DNA from: Maricaulis salignorans
Lineage (GTDB): Bacteria; Pseudomonadota; Alphaproteobacteria; Caulobacterales; Maricaulaceae
Length of the DNA: 64,000 nucleotides
Direction: 5' to 3'
NCBI RefSeq assembly: GCF_900103475.1
Contig: NZ_FNHG01000013.1
Span: 1-64,000 of the forward strand
Shown here: piece after piece, positions 8,484 to 16,667 of the stretch
Layout: the number at the start of each line of letters is the position of its first letter
Position numbering within the stretch: the first letter of the stretch is position 1
Translations under genes and position numbers: made by a program
The notes under the pieces: generated by a model
The model's input: the letters and a program-made list of their open reading frames with translations, nothing else
Told to the model about the DNA's origin: nothing
Databases searched by the model: none

Positions 8484-8651
8484 CCTGACAGATGCCCCGC
8501 GGATGCGGGGCGCAGATCAGGGACCCAGACGTGCCATGGTGAAAAAACCCGAGTCAAACCGGGCAAATGATCGGCGCCCAGGCTGGCACAGGCCGGGCAT
8601 CTGGGTCCCCGATCTACGCCCGGACCGCTTCGCGTCCGGGCATCCGTCAGG
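8484..8651. repeat. Large imperfect inverted repeat with nested hairpins
   Basis: The left arm (8484-8536) and right arm (8584-8651) are imperfect reverse complements. Each arm has its own palindrome: GCCCCGCGGATGCGGGGC on the left, and GCCCGGAC...GTCCGGGC on the right. This is the layout of a REP doublet. Confidence 0.65.
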
Positions 8652-8735
8652 GATGACAACGCGATGTTGTTCTGGCTAGAAAATGAGGCCATCGCGCCGG
8701 CCAGACCCCGCCCTGAATTCCATGCCGAGACCCGG

Positions 8736-8815
8736 CCAGAGCGGAGTTGAGCCGTCAAGGGGCATGCCCGCGAAGCGGCGCCTCCGGCGCCCTTGACGGC
8801 TCAACTCCGCTCTGG
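8736..8815. repeat. Perfect 26-bp inverted repeat
   Basis: Positions 8736-8761 are the exact reverse complement of 8790-8815, separated by 28 nt. No T-run follows on either strand, so it is not an ordinary intrinsic terminator, though it sits 96 bp downstream of the lipoprotein gene on the minus strand. Confidence 0.85.
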
Positions 8816-8911
8816 CGCACTGGCTGGCAAGGGATTTAGGGATTGTTCTGTCCCGCAATGGCGACAGAAACATATTTGCCCACACCCAGGCTTCGGGTTT
8901 GCGCCCCACAC

Positions 8912-9442
8912 TCAGGGCATTTCAACCACGATAACGTCGGACCGAAACAACACTTGATCGAGAGAGCCCGTCGTGTGCCCCGCGATCGGGTATGGCGGCG
9001 GCATATCGAGGATCTGGTCGCAATAATATCCTGGCACTTCAAGCGAGACCTGATAGCGGCCTCCGGCCACCAGCCCGTATTGCTCAGCCATTACTGGCCT
9101 GATTGGCATGGCCATGCCCGGCTGCAGGACCACAAACCGTTCCGGGCCGGGCAATGGGAGGCCCGGCGTCAAGTCGACGTCTCGCCCGGTTTCATCGACC
9201 ACGACCAAAATATCGGATTCGTGGACACCAATGGGCAGCATGTCGTTGGGGACGCAAACAGCTCGATGGTCTGAATTGCTGATCGTCGCCGAAAGTACCA
9301 CCCGCCCCGGCGCGACGCGAATGACTTCAAACCGGGCGATGTCCTGATTCACGACTTCAGGGTCCCGTGCCGGGGCACATCCGGCGACTGCTACAGATCC
9401 GCAGGCCAGTGCAAGGGCCAGAAGGAATGTAGACTTGCTCAC
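8912..9442 (-). CDS. Putative lipoprotein, unknown function
   Basis: A 176-residue secreted protein. Started at the GTG overlapping the upstream stop (GTGA at 9442), it has a clean lipoprotein signal peptide ending VAVAGC. The rest is a soluble domain with two later Cys residues (near CVPND and YYCDQ) that could form a disulfide. It resembles no family I recognise. Overlap with the luciferase-like oxidoreductase gene suggests cotranscription. A longer start at 9451 is possible. Confidence 0.7.
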   Translation of the reverse strand: MSKSTFLLALALACGSVAVAGCAPARDPEVVNQDIARFEVIRVAPGRVVLSATISNSDHRAVCVPNDMLPIGVHESDILVVVDETGRDVDLTPGLPLPGPERFVVLQPGMAMPIRPVMAEQYGLVAGGRYQVSLEVPGYYCDQILDMPPPYPIAGHTTGSLDQVLFRSDVIVVEMP

Positions 9443-10419
9443 TGGCAACACCCCGCCATAATCTCCAGCGACCGTAGCCGCGCCGCGTGCTCATAGACAT
9501 CCGACACCACAATCAGCTCATCCGCGCCCGTCCGCTCGACAAGCGCCTCGATCCCGGCCTTGACCGTCTGCGGCGCGCCAACAATGGAACAGCTCATCAT
9601 CTGGCTGACATGGGCCTTTTCGGCGGCGGACCAATAGGTGTCGATATCGTCGATCGGCGGGCGCGAGAGGCCGGGGGCGCCGCGAATCAGGTTGGTGAAA
9701 CTCATCTGCTGGGTCGTGGCGAGGCGGCGCGCCTCTTCGTCGGTGTCGGCGGCGACGATGTTGACGCCGACCATGGCGTAGGGCCTGGCCAGCTGGCCCG
9801 AGGGCTTGAAGCGGTTGCGGTAGGTTTCCAGCGCCGGGATCAGTGAGGCGGGGGCGAAATGGGAGGCGAAGGCGTAGGGCAGGCCGAGCTCGGCAGCGAG
9901 CTGGGCGCCGAACAGGCTCGAGCCGAGGATCCAGAGCGGCACCTCAGTGCCGGCCCCGGGAATCGCCTGGACGGCCTGGCCGGGCTGGGCCGGGGCGAGC
10001 CAGGCCTGCAGCTCCTGCACATCCTGGGGGAAGCGGTCATCGGAGCCCGGCGCGCGGCGCAAGGCCTGGACGGTGCGCTGATCGGTGCCGGGTGCGCGGC
10101 CCAGGCCGAGATCGATGCGGCCCGGATAGAGGCTGGCCAGCGTGCCGAATTGTTCCGCAATGATATAGGGCGCGTGATTAGGCAGCATGATGCCGCCGGC
10201 GCCGACGCGGATCGTGCTCGTGCCGGCCGCGATATGGGAAATGGCGAGCGATGTGGCGGCGCTGGCAATACCCGCGAAATTATGATGCTCGGCGACCCAG
10301 AGCCGCTCGAAGCCCCATTTTTCGGCATGGACTGCAATATCGCGCGCCCGGTCGAGGGCGCTGCGGATATCGCCGTCCTGGGTGACACGGGCGAGTTCGA
10401 GGATGGAAAGCGGGATCAT
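9439..10419 (-). CDS. LLM-class flavin-dependent oxidoreductase
   Basis: A 326-residue TIM-barrel flavoprotein of the bacterial-luciferase family, in the subgroup that includes YhbW. Typical stretches are [13 protein letters not shown] near residue 36, the hydrophobic [20 protein letters not shown] near 73, and [16 protein letters not shown] near 100. Such proteins use reduced FMN; substrates of this subgroup are generally unknown. It heads a two-gene unit with the lipoprotein gene. Confidence 0.92.
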   Translation of the reverse strand: MIPLSILELARVTQDGDIRSALDRARDIAVHAEKWGFERLWVAEHHNFAGIASAATSLAISHIAAGTSTIRVGAGGIMLPNHAPYIIAEQFGTLASLYPGRIDLGLGRAPGTDQRTVQALRRAPGSDDRFPQDVQELQAWLAPAQPGQAVQAIPGAGTEVPLWILGSSLFGAQLAAELGLPYAFASHFAPASLIPALETYRNRFKPSGQLARPYAMVGVNIVAADTDEEARRLATTQQMSFTNLIRGAPGLSRPPIDDIDTYWSAAEKAHVSQMMSCSIVGAPQTVKAGIEALVERTGADELIVVSDVYEHAARLRSLEIMAGCCQ

Positions 10420-10618
10420 GGGGCGGGCCTTGTGCGCGGTGCTGGTCAGGGGCGGGAGCTAACCACCATTTGGCCGGCGGGTGAAGCGGCCGCACCGGGC
10501 CCGAATGACGGGGCTTTCTTGTACTGTTGCGGGCACATGCCGGATCAGCAAGTGGGGACTTGAACGGCTGCTGGCGAAGTGACAACGATATCTGTCTTCA
10601 ACACTGAGAGTCCGCCTG

Positions 10619-11428
10619 ATGCCCCTCTCCCGCCCGGTTTACCGTTTCAATGCCGCCCTTGTGCGCGAGCCATCGCGCTCCGTCGTGCGCGGGCTTCGTG
10701 CTGTCGATCAGGGTGATCCCGATTATGACGGCGTCGCGGCGGAACATGCCGCCTATATCGACGCGCTGGAGGCCGCCGGGCTGGCGGTGACGGTATTGCC
10801 GCCGCTGGAAGCCTTTCCCGATTCGGTCTTCGTCGAGGATCCGGCCCTGGTGTTCAGCGCGGGCGCCATCCTGCTGCGGCCGGGCAATGCGACGCGGCGC
10901 GGCGAGACGGCGCAGATCGCCCCGGTGCTACGGCGACGATTCGAGACCGTGCTGGAGATGTCCGGCACCGGCTATGCCGATGGCGGCGACATCCTGGTGA
11001 CGCCGGATCATGTGATGATCGGCCTGTCAGCGCGCACCAATGCCGCCGGGGCCGGCGCGCTGGGCGCCTGCCTGACCAAGCTGGGCCTGGCCTCGAAAAC
11101 CGTCACCACCCCGCCCGGCGTGTTGCATTTCAAGACAGACTGCTCGCTGATCGAGGAAAATTGCGTCCTCGTCACAGCGCGCCTGGAAGCCTCCGGCGTA
11201 TTCGAGGAATTCGAAACCCTGATCCTGCCACAAGGCGAAGAGGCGGCGGCGAATGCCCTGCGCATCAATGATGTCGTGCTGGTCGGGGCGCAATTCCCCC
11301 GCACGATCGAAATGCTCGACCAGGCGGGCTATAGCGTGGTGCCGCTGGCAACGGAGCAGATCGGCCGCATCGATGCCGGCCTGTCCTGCATGTCCCTGCG
11401 CTGGTTTGACGAAACGCTGGACGGCTGA
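10619..11428 (+). CDS. ddaH: Dimethylargininase (DDAH family)
   Basis: A 269-residue enzyme of the amidinotransferase/pentein fold. It shows FPDSVFVEDPALVF near residue 66, the acidic GYADGGDIL near 118 and catalytic Cys257 in GLSCMSLRW close to the C terminus. DDAH hydrolyses N-omega-methylated arginines to citrulline and methylamines; the length and Cys position favour DDAH over arginine deiminase (about 400 residues). ATG 10619 is monocistronic and converges on the next gene across a terminator. Confidence 0.85.
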   Translation: MPLSRPVYRFNAALVREPSRSVVRGLRAVDQGDPDYDGVAAEHAAYIDALEAAGLAVTVLPPLEAFPDSVFVEDPALVFSAGAILLRPGNATRRGETAQIAPVLRRRFETVLEMSGTGYADGGDILVTPDHVMIGLSARTNAAGAGALGACLTKLGLASKTVTTPPGVLHFKTDCSLIEENCVLVTARLEASGVFEEFETLILPQGEEAAANALRINDVVLVGAQFPRTIEMLDQAGYSVVPLATEQIGRIDAGLSCMSLRWFDETLDG

Positions 11429-11437
11429 GCCGCAGGC

Positions 11438-11470
11438 AAAAAAAAGGCCCCGGTCTTGTGAACCGGGGCC
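11438..11470 (-). terminator. Intrinsic terminator for the minus-strand gene 11509-12408
   Basis: A perfect 8-bp stem, GGCCCCGG/CCGGGGCC, with a 9-nt loop. Read on the minus strand it is followed by eight T residues (A-run at 11438-11445). Confidence 0.88.
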
Positions 11471-11508
11471 AGGACATGCCGAGTGGCATGTGAGTGTCTT
11501 GTTCTGGA

Positions 11509-12408
11509 TCAGCGGTAGCCGCCAACCCCGCCATCGAGCATCAGCGTCATCGAGGTCAGGCGCGTGGTTTCGCTCTCGCGCTCATACCGGACCGATTCCA
11601 TGTAGTGTTCCTCGCGGCGCATGAAGACCAGCTTGGCGCCGGGGCCATACATGCGAAGCAGGGAGCGCTCATTACAATTGCGGCGCGGCTCCTGGGTGGC
11701 GCAGGTCAGGCTGCCGCCCGGGCTGTGGCGCAGGGCCTCGCCCTTGCGGCACATGATGGTCGGCGCATCGGTCCAGTTATCCTGTCCGTCCTGACGCCAG
11801 CCGATCGTGACCTGCATCGCCGTCCCGGCAACACAGCGATAGACCTCGCCATCAAAGGTCGCGGCAACGCGGTCACCATTATCGACGCGTGAAGCGGGAT
11901 GCGGTGTGCCGGTATCATCGACGCAGACCGCGCGCACCAGGCGCCATTCCTCGACCCAGCGCGAACGCTGTTCCTCACGGAATTCATATGCGGCTTCGCG
12001 TTCGAGACCGGCGACATTGAGGCCGGTGATCGCGGTCGCCGCTGGCGCCGTAGTATAAGGTGTATAGCTGCCGCCACCGATATAGGTGATCGCACCGGCT
12101 CCGGCGCCCGCCCCGGCCCGTGCACCGGCCGTGGCATTGGATGAGGCATCAACATTGGTCGTCACATTGGTCGTGACATTGACGCGGCTCGAGACATTGA
12201 CGCCGACATTGATATTGCCGCCATGAATATTGATGTTGGGCACATTGACCGTGTGACCGCCGCCATGATTGCAGCAGGAGGGCGGCGGCGGAGGTGGCGG
12301 GGTGCAACAATCCTGCGCAATCGCCGCAACCGGCGTGACCGGAGCGATACACAAAACGATTGCCGCACTCGCCAGGGCGAGAAAACCGTGCCGGACTGAT
12401 ACGCGCAT
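11509..12408 (-). CDS. Secreted low-complexity protein, unknown
   Basis: A 299-residue protein with a signal peptide (cleavage near VAAIAQ). A Cys/Pro-rich patch (CCTPPPPPPPSCC) comes next, then an Asn/Val/Gly stretch with short repeats (INIHGGNINVGVNV, NVTTNVTTNV) and an Ala/Gly run. The C-terminal 150 residues form a globular domain with several Cys residues. ATG 12408 is chosen because AAGGAG lies 7 nt upstream; it is too close to the ATG at 12414. The N-terminal half recalls amyloid or surface-fibre proteins such as HfaA, but no family is recognised. Confidence 0.75.
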   Translation of the reverse strand: MRVSVRHGFLALASAAIVLCIAPVTPVAAIAQDCCTPPPPPPPSCCNHGGGHTVNVPNINIHGGNINVGVNVSSRVNVTTNVTTNVDASSNATAGARAGAGAGAGAITYIGGGSYTPYTTAPAATAITGLNVAGLEREAAYEFREEQRSRWVEEWRLVRAVCVDDTGTPHPASRVDNGDRVAATFDGEVYRCVAGTAMQVTIGWRQDGQDNWTDAPTIMCRKGEALRHSPGGSLTCATQEPRRNCNERSLLRMYGPGAKLVFMRREEHYMESVRYERESETTRLTSMTLMLDGGVGGYR

Positions 12409-12605
12409 GGCCATACTCCTTCTATCCTGAGCCGGGTCTTGCAATCACCGGGCCGTTTTCCCCGCTCAGGCGATTCCCGCCAATGGGGAGCGCGATCGAA
12501 GTGTTTCGCCACGCGCTTGCATGGCCCCGTTCTTGAAACTCCCCCGACGAGCCGGCGTGGCAATCGAGCCGTCCGGCGCTATGACCGCAGTGTCTGGAGA
12601 GTGGA

Positions 12606-13166
12606 ATGCGCCACGCGCAATCGAAAGCCCTACATGCCTATTGGCAGGCGCGCCGCCTGGGTGGCGCCGCGCCCTACCGGGCTGATATCGAGCCGCAGGA
12701 TATTGCCGCCCTGCTCGGTCATGTCTTCATTCTGGGACGTATCGATCCGCAACATCACGTCTTCCGGCTCGCCGGCACCGGCCTGTGCGAATTGTATCAA
12801 CGCGAGTTTCGCGACCAGAATTTCCTCAGCCTGTGGCGCGGCCATGACGCGGTCCATATCCAGGCCACGCTGGAAGCCTCGCTGAGCGGTGTCTCGCCGG
12901 CCTCGGTGATTGCGCGTGCCACGACCATGGAAATGCAACAGGTCCAGGTCGAGATCAGCTTCCTGCCGCTGCGGGGCCCGGAAGGTCTGGTCGACCGGAC
13001 GCTGGGCCTGTTCCAGCCACTCGAAGCGGTGGAGTGTCTGCGCGGACGGCCGATCATCCGGACCAGCCTGCGCGAAGTCCGGCCGCCGGCCAATCCCGGC
13101 TTCCTGTTTGCGCAAAACGCCCGGCCCGATTCGCAGCGCCCGGTTATGATCGCAAACGACCAGTAG
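12606..13166 (+). CDS. PAS_5-type single PAS-domain protein
   Basis: A 186-residue protein matching the alphaproteobacterial PAS_5 (PF07310-like) architecture: an N-terminal helix (HAYWQARRLGGAAPYRADIEP), then PAS strands including ILGRIDPQHHVFRLAGTGLCELY and a central LSLWRGHD segment. No output domain is attached. In Caulobacter such soluble PAS proteins include cell-cycle and motility regulators, but orthology cannot be claimed here. GGAG lies 6 nt before ATG 12606. It lies 58 bp before a PilZ gene, consistent with shared signalling roles. Confidence 0.8.
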   Translation: MRHAQSKALHAYWQARRLGGAAPYRADIEPQDIAALLGHVFILGRIDPQHHVFRLAGTGLCELYQREFRDQNFLSLWRGHDAVHIQATLEASLSGVSPASVIARATTMEMQQVQVEISFLPLRGPEGLVDRTLGLFQPLEAVECLRGRPIIRTSLREVRPPANPGFLFAQNARPDSQRPVMIANDQ

Positions 13167-13224
13167 TTGAAAACACTTCTTAACCGCTTCGTCCTATCCT
13201 CCGCGCTTGCAGGAGGTTGTCGTC

Positions 13225-13848
13225 ATGCAGCAGGACTCAGGCCGGTTGGACCGCCGCAAAATCAGGATCGCCGCACGCGGTGCCCAGGAAAGGCGCCGGC
13301 ATACGCGCGTTCCACTCCAGCTGCACGGCCGTTTCTGGTCGGAGACGCTGGGTGAACATGCCTGCCGCCTGCTCGATATTTCACCGGGCGGCGCCCGCGT
13401 CGCCTCGCGCAGCACGCCGCCAGCCAATGCCCGCATCATCCTGATGATTTCCAGTATTGGCCGGATTGAAGGCACGATTGTGCGCGTCGAGGGCGAGGAA
13501 TTCTCCGTCCGCTTCAACGCGACCTCGCGCAAGCGTGACAAGCTGGCCGACACCATCACCTGGCGTTTCAACAAGGATCGGCTCGGTCTCGAGGAAGATC
13601 GCGCCGCCGTGCGCAAGCCTGGCCGCGGCCGGGCGCGGATCCTGCTCAATGACGGTGTGGTGATCCAGGCCAATGTGCTGGACGTATCCGTGACCGGTGC
13701 CGCCTTCGAATGTCTCGAAAGGCCTCGTCTGGGCGAATTGCTACGTGTGGGTGAAATGACAGGATGTGTGGCTCGTATTCTGGACAATGGCTTCGCGGTC
13801 GTGTTCGATCCACCTGAGGCCGCGAAAAAGAGTAGCGAAGCAGCCTGA
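13225..13848 (+). CDS. Tandem PilZ-domain protein
   Basis: A 207-residue cytoplasmic protein with a c-di-GMP-binding PilZ domain. It has RRRHTR at residues 23-28 and DISPGG at 51-56, the canonical RxxxR and D/NxSxxG motifs. A second, degenerate PilZ-like unit follows, with Arg residues near 134-138 and DVSVTG at 153-158. AGGAGG lies 8 nt before ATG 13225. C-di-GMP controls the motile-to-sessile switch in stalked bacteria, so it may serve surface attachment; the target is unknown. Confidence 0.9.
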   Translation: MQQDSGRLDRRKIRIAARGAQERRRHTRVPLQLHGRFWSETLGEHACRLLDISPGGARVASRSTPPANARIILMISSIGRIEGTIVRVEGEEFSVRFNATSRKRDKLADTITWRFNKDRLGLEEDRAAVRKPGRGRARILLNDGVVIQANVLDVSVTGAAFECLERPRLGELLRVGEMTGCVARILDNGFAVVFDPPEAAKKSSEAA

Positions 13849-13986
13849 TCCGCGCCTCGGCGAGTTTGAGTCGTGTTTCCCCGGTAAAATCACCGTGTCG
13901 GCCTGATTCTTGCCCTATACGGGCTATAGGAAGTAGTTGTGCAAGTGCGAGAAAGAACCGAAATGCCTCGCGATGACGGAATTGCA

Positions 13987-14487
13987 ATGTCTTGGTTTGT
14001 GAAAGTCGAAGGCCGTGTCTACGGCCCCTACACCCCGCCGCAGATGAAGGCTTTCGTCAGCGAAGGCCGGATTGCGGCCCATTCCCAAGTCTCCAATGCG
14101 CGGGATGAGGGCTGGTGTGCGGCGTCCGAGGTCGAGGAATTTACCGGCTGGCTCGCCGAAAACGCCGGCGGCCCTGCCCCGGAAAAGCGTGTCACCGCAG
14201 GTGTGCGCCCGGCCAATTTCGTGATCGTTACCGAAATCCAGTCCGAAGCCGGACCGGAATTTCGCAATGCGCTGACTGCCTATGGCGAGCTGGAACAGAT
14301 CACGCCCGGCACCTGGCTGCTGCGCGGCCCGACGACGGCCGCCGTCCTGCGCAATGAGCTCAGCCATATCCTGGATCGCGATGATCGCCTGCTGATTATC
14401 GACGCCACCCATGATCGCGCCGCCTGGTTCAATCTGGGACGCGATGCGGATGAAAACATCCGCAATCTGTGGGGCCGCGCCAATTAG
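13987..14487 (+). CDS. GYF_2 domain fused to a Cas2/SinR-like domain
   Basis: A 166-residue protein. Residues 1-50 (SWFVKVEGRVYGPYTPPQMKAF) are a GYF_2 (DUF4339) domain, probably a peptide-binding module. After a linker, residues 77-150 (NFVIVTEIQS, WLLRGPTTAAVLRNELSHIL, DRLLIIDATHDRAAWFNL) resemble the ferredoxin-like fold of stand-alone Cas2/VapD/SinR-type proteins, where a WL-x(n)-T(A/T)-x-L(R) segment precedes a D-x-hydrophobic strand. There are no cas genes around. ATG 13987 is chosen by homology with the family start; ATG 13963 is an alternative. Confidence 0.75.
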   Translation: MSWFVKVEGRVYGPYTPPQMKAFVSEGRIAAHSQVSNARDEGWCAASEVEEFTGWLAENAGGPAPEKRVTAGVRPANFVIVTEIQSEAGPEFRNALTAYGELEQITPGTWLLRGPTTAAVLRNELSHILDRDDRLLIIDATHDRAAWFNLGRDADENIRNLWGRAN

Positions 14488-14517
14488 GCACGGCCTCCGG
14501 CACGCAATACGGCCTGG

Positions 14518-15048
14518 CTAGTCGATTCGCCGCAGCTCCCGGCTGTGGCGCTGCCAGTTCTCGACATAATGATCGGCAGAGGCCTTCAGGATCTCTGCCA
14601 TGTCCGCGCCCAGCGTCTTCATGACCCGGCCCGGCGAGCCAACAACGAGTGAATTGTCGGGAATCACCTTGCCTTCGGTAATCAGGGCATGGGCGCCGAT
14701 GATGCAATTCTTCCCGATCACCGCCCCGTTGAGGATCGTCGAGCCAATCCCGATCAGGGAGTAATCGCCGATCGTGCAGCCATGCAGCATGGCACGATGG
14801 CCGATCGTCACGCCCTTGCCGATCTTCAACGGCGCACCGGCGTCGGTGTGCAGGACGGACAAGTCCTGGACGTTGGAATCCTCACCGATTTCAATGGGAT
14901 CATTGTCACCCCGCACAACAGCGCCATACCAGACACTGGCATTGCGGCGCAGAATCACGCGGCCGATCACGGTCGCATCCGGCGCGACCCAATACTCGCC
15001 TTCAGCCGGCAGTTCCGGCCGGGAATCACCCAACGCATAAATGGCCAT
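14518..15048 (-). CDS. Gamma-carbonic-anhydrase-family protein
   Basis: A 176-residue left-handed beta-helix protein with hexapeptide repeats across residues 25-140 (for example [17 protein letters not shown]). The metal-binding pattern of the YrdA/CaiE branch is visible: one His in LSVLHTD and two in [10 protein letters not shown]. True zinc-dependent hydration activity varies in this branch. ATG 15048 is chosen because GGAG sits 6 nt upstream. It converges on the GYF_2 gene and is divergent from phoH. Confidence 0.92.
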   Translation of the reverse strand: MAIYALGDSRPELPAEGEYWVAPDATVIGRVILRRNASVWYGAVVRGDNDPIEIGEDSNVQDLSVLHTDAGAPLKIGKGVTIGHRAMLHGCTIGDYSLIGIGSTILNGAVIGKNCIIGAHALITEGKVIPDNSLVVGSPGRVMKTLGADMAEILKASADHYVENWQRHSRELRRID

Positions 15049-15099
15049 CTCTGTCTCCGTGTAGAATTCCATGAATTTTTAGCGACGCGGGCGTTGAGA

Positions 15100-15290
15100 G
15101 TCTGTTCACCGCGCTACACTCACATTGTAGCGGCGATTCGGGGTGCTGCCCCGTATCGTTTCGGCAACTCCGGACGGAAGGCCCGATCAGGCGTCATGGA
15201 CAGTCTGCACCCAAGCCCACCCGAAATTGGCGCCTGCGGGCGCCATCTGCCGGTTTTTTCCGAATCGACCCCATCGCAACAATCCTGTCG
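15100..15290 (+). ncRNA. Candidate structured RNA or leader upstream of phoH
   Basis: The gap between the gamma-carbonic anhydrase and phoH holds complementary segments GGGTGC (near 15140) and GCACCC (near 15209) enclosing about 60 nt. A GGCGCC/GGCGCC hairpin follows near 15230, and a TTTTTT run near 15255. This could be a small RNA with terminator or a phoH leader. It does not match the SRP RNA, tmRNA or RNase P signatures I know. Confidence 0.3.
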
Positions 15291-15338
15291 CCCCTCTGCC
15301 CTTGGCCGAGGGGTTTTTCATGTGTGGAGCCTCGAACC

Positions 15339-16103
15339 ATGACCAAGCGCATCGCCAAACGTCGCACGCGTACCGGTGAATTCAACGCCGCTCACTATCA
15401 GACAGAGGAGACCAAGGTTCGCGCCCTCTTCCCCGGCACCAATTGGAGCCCGGAGACACGCGATCCCATGCGCGACCAGAGATACGTCAAGAATGTCAAA
15501 CCCCGCTCGGAGGGCCAGGCTGTGCTGATGCGCGCCGTCGACGAGCATAATCTCGTGCTGGCGCTCGGCCCGGCCGGTACCGGCAAGACCTATCTCGCCG
15601 TCGCCAAGGCGGTCGAAGCGCTCGAAGCCGGATCGGTCAGCCGCATTGTGCTGTCACGGCCCGCCGTCGAGGCCGGCGAATCAATCGGCTTCCTGCCCGG
15701 CGCCATGGAAGAGAAGCTCGCCCCCTATCTGCGCCCGCTTTACGACGCCCTCGCCGACCGGCTCTCGCCGAAACGCCTGCAGGCGATGATGGCCGAGGGC
15801 CTGATCGAGATCGCCCCGATCGGCTATATGCGCGGCCGCACGCTCAATAATGCCTTCGTCGTCGTCGACGAGGCGCAGAACTGCACCTATGTGCAGCTCA
15901 AAATGCTGCTCACAAGGCTGGGATGGAACGCGACCATGGTGGTCACCGGCGATCCGGCACAATCGGATCTCCTGCCCGGCATGTCGGGGCTGGGAATCAT
16001 CGCCGACAAGCTGGAACCGCTTGAGGATATCGCCGTCTGCCGCCTGGCAGCGGAAGATATCGTGCGCCATCCGCTGGTGGCGACGATGCTGACGGTATTG
16101 TAG
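15339..16103 (+). CDS. PhoH-family P-loop ATPase
   Basis: A 254-residue cytoplasmic NTPase. Walker A is GPAGTGKT at residues 77-84; Walker B is in FVVVDEAQN; the sensor region is TRLGWNATMVVTGDPAQSD. PhoH proteins are ATPases linked to RNA metabolism and often to the endonuclease YbeY, but no ybeY is adjacent, and this protein is shorter than the YbeY-linked PhoL type (about 320 residues or more). ATG 15339 has GGAG about 10 nt upstream. Confidence 0.92.
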   Translation: MTKRIAKRRTRTGEFNAAHYQTEETKVRALFPGTNWSPETRDPMRDQRYVKNVKPRSEGQAVLMRAVDEHNLVLALGPAGTGKTYLAVAKAVEALEAGSVSRIVLSRPAVEAGESIGFLPGAMEEKLAPYLRPLYDALADRLSPKRLQAMMAEGLIEIAPIGYMRGRTLNNAFVVVDEAQNCTYVQLKMLLTRLGWNATMVVTGDPAQSDLLPGMSGLGIIADKLEPLEDIAVCRLAAEDIVRHPLVATMLTVL

Positions 16104-16127
16104 CTCGCAGACCGGACCGGAAATGCA

Positions 16128-16157
16128 GGCGGCGCGGCTCGAAAGGGGCGCGCCGTC
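16128..16157. terminator. Possible hairpin terminator between convergent genes
   Basis: A 9-bp GC-rich stem (GGCGGCGCG with CGCGCCGTC) lies between the phoH stop and the stop of the minus-strand gene at 16170. The T-run is weak on both strands. Confidence 0.4.
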
Positions 16158-16169
16158 TTGATTCGCGGT

Positions 16170-16667
16170 TCAGTGAATTGTCACCGGCATTTTCCGGTAT
16201 TTCACCAGCATCCGCAAAGTGAGGCTGTTTTCCTCGCCCGGTTGCAGGCCCAGCCGCAGCATTTCCCGCGTCGCGCGCTCACGCACCCGGCGGGCGCGCA
16301 GATACTGGACCGCGATGAAGCCCGCGATCACCGTATAGGCCGCGTATTCCATGATGCCATACCAGTTGGGCATGAATATCCAGACCAGGAAGGCGGCAAT
16401 CGCAGCGAAGATTATATCGACCGGCCAGCCCTCCGAGGCGGTGAAGAAGGCGAGCATCGGGAAGATGGAGCGATCAATATCGCCCTCCGGATCGATTTTC
16501 GCCAACAGGGTCTCGAATTCGGCCGACTGGGTCGTGTAGGACCGATTCAACTCGGTTTCCGGCGTGTATTCCGGCGCATGCGGCGGCAGGTCGTGATTCA
16601 TCAGGACGCAGGCACGCATCAACCATTCATCGTCCTGCAAACGGCCATGGCCGACATATCCTGCCAT
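16170..16667 (-). CDS. Membrane protein of unknown function
   Basis: A 165-residue protein with a soluble, acidic N-terminal 80 residues, two hydrophobic segments (about 83-100 and 104-122) and a basic C-terminal tail. It resembles no family I recognise. Its ATG overlaps the stop of the osmoprotectant permease gene (TAATG), so it is the last gene of that operon and may be an accessory of the transporter. Confidence 0.75.
   Translation of the reverse strand: MAGYVGHGRLQDDEWLMRACVLMNHDLPPHAPEYTPETELNRSYTTQSAEFETLLAKIDPEGDIDRSIFPMLAFFTASEGWPVDIIFAAIAAFLVWIFMPNWYGIMEYAAYTVIAGFIAVQYLRARRVRERATREMLRLGLQPGEENSLTLRMLVKYRKMPVTIH

Larger units (their letters stand above)
8069..8911. other. AT-richer gene-free stretch with palindromic elements
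   Basis: From about 8140 to 8470 the sequence is clearly lower in GC than its surroundings and has no supported gene. It is followed by an element bounded by GGGGA and TCCCC (8428-8476), a large imperfect inverted repeat (8484-8651) and a perfect 26-bp inverted repeat (8736-8815). It looks like a site of mobile or repetitive DNA rather than a regulatory region of one gene. Confidence 0.5.

Noticed and set aside
13180-13185. CtrA site (TTAACC) before the PilZ gene
   Set aside because: Only six bases match and the second half-site at the required spacing is missing.
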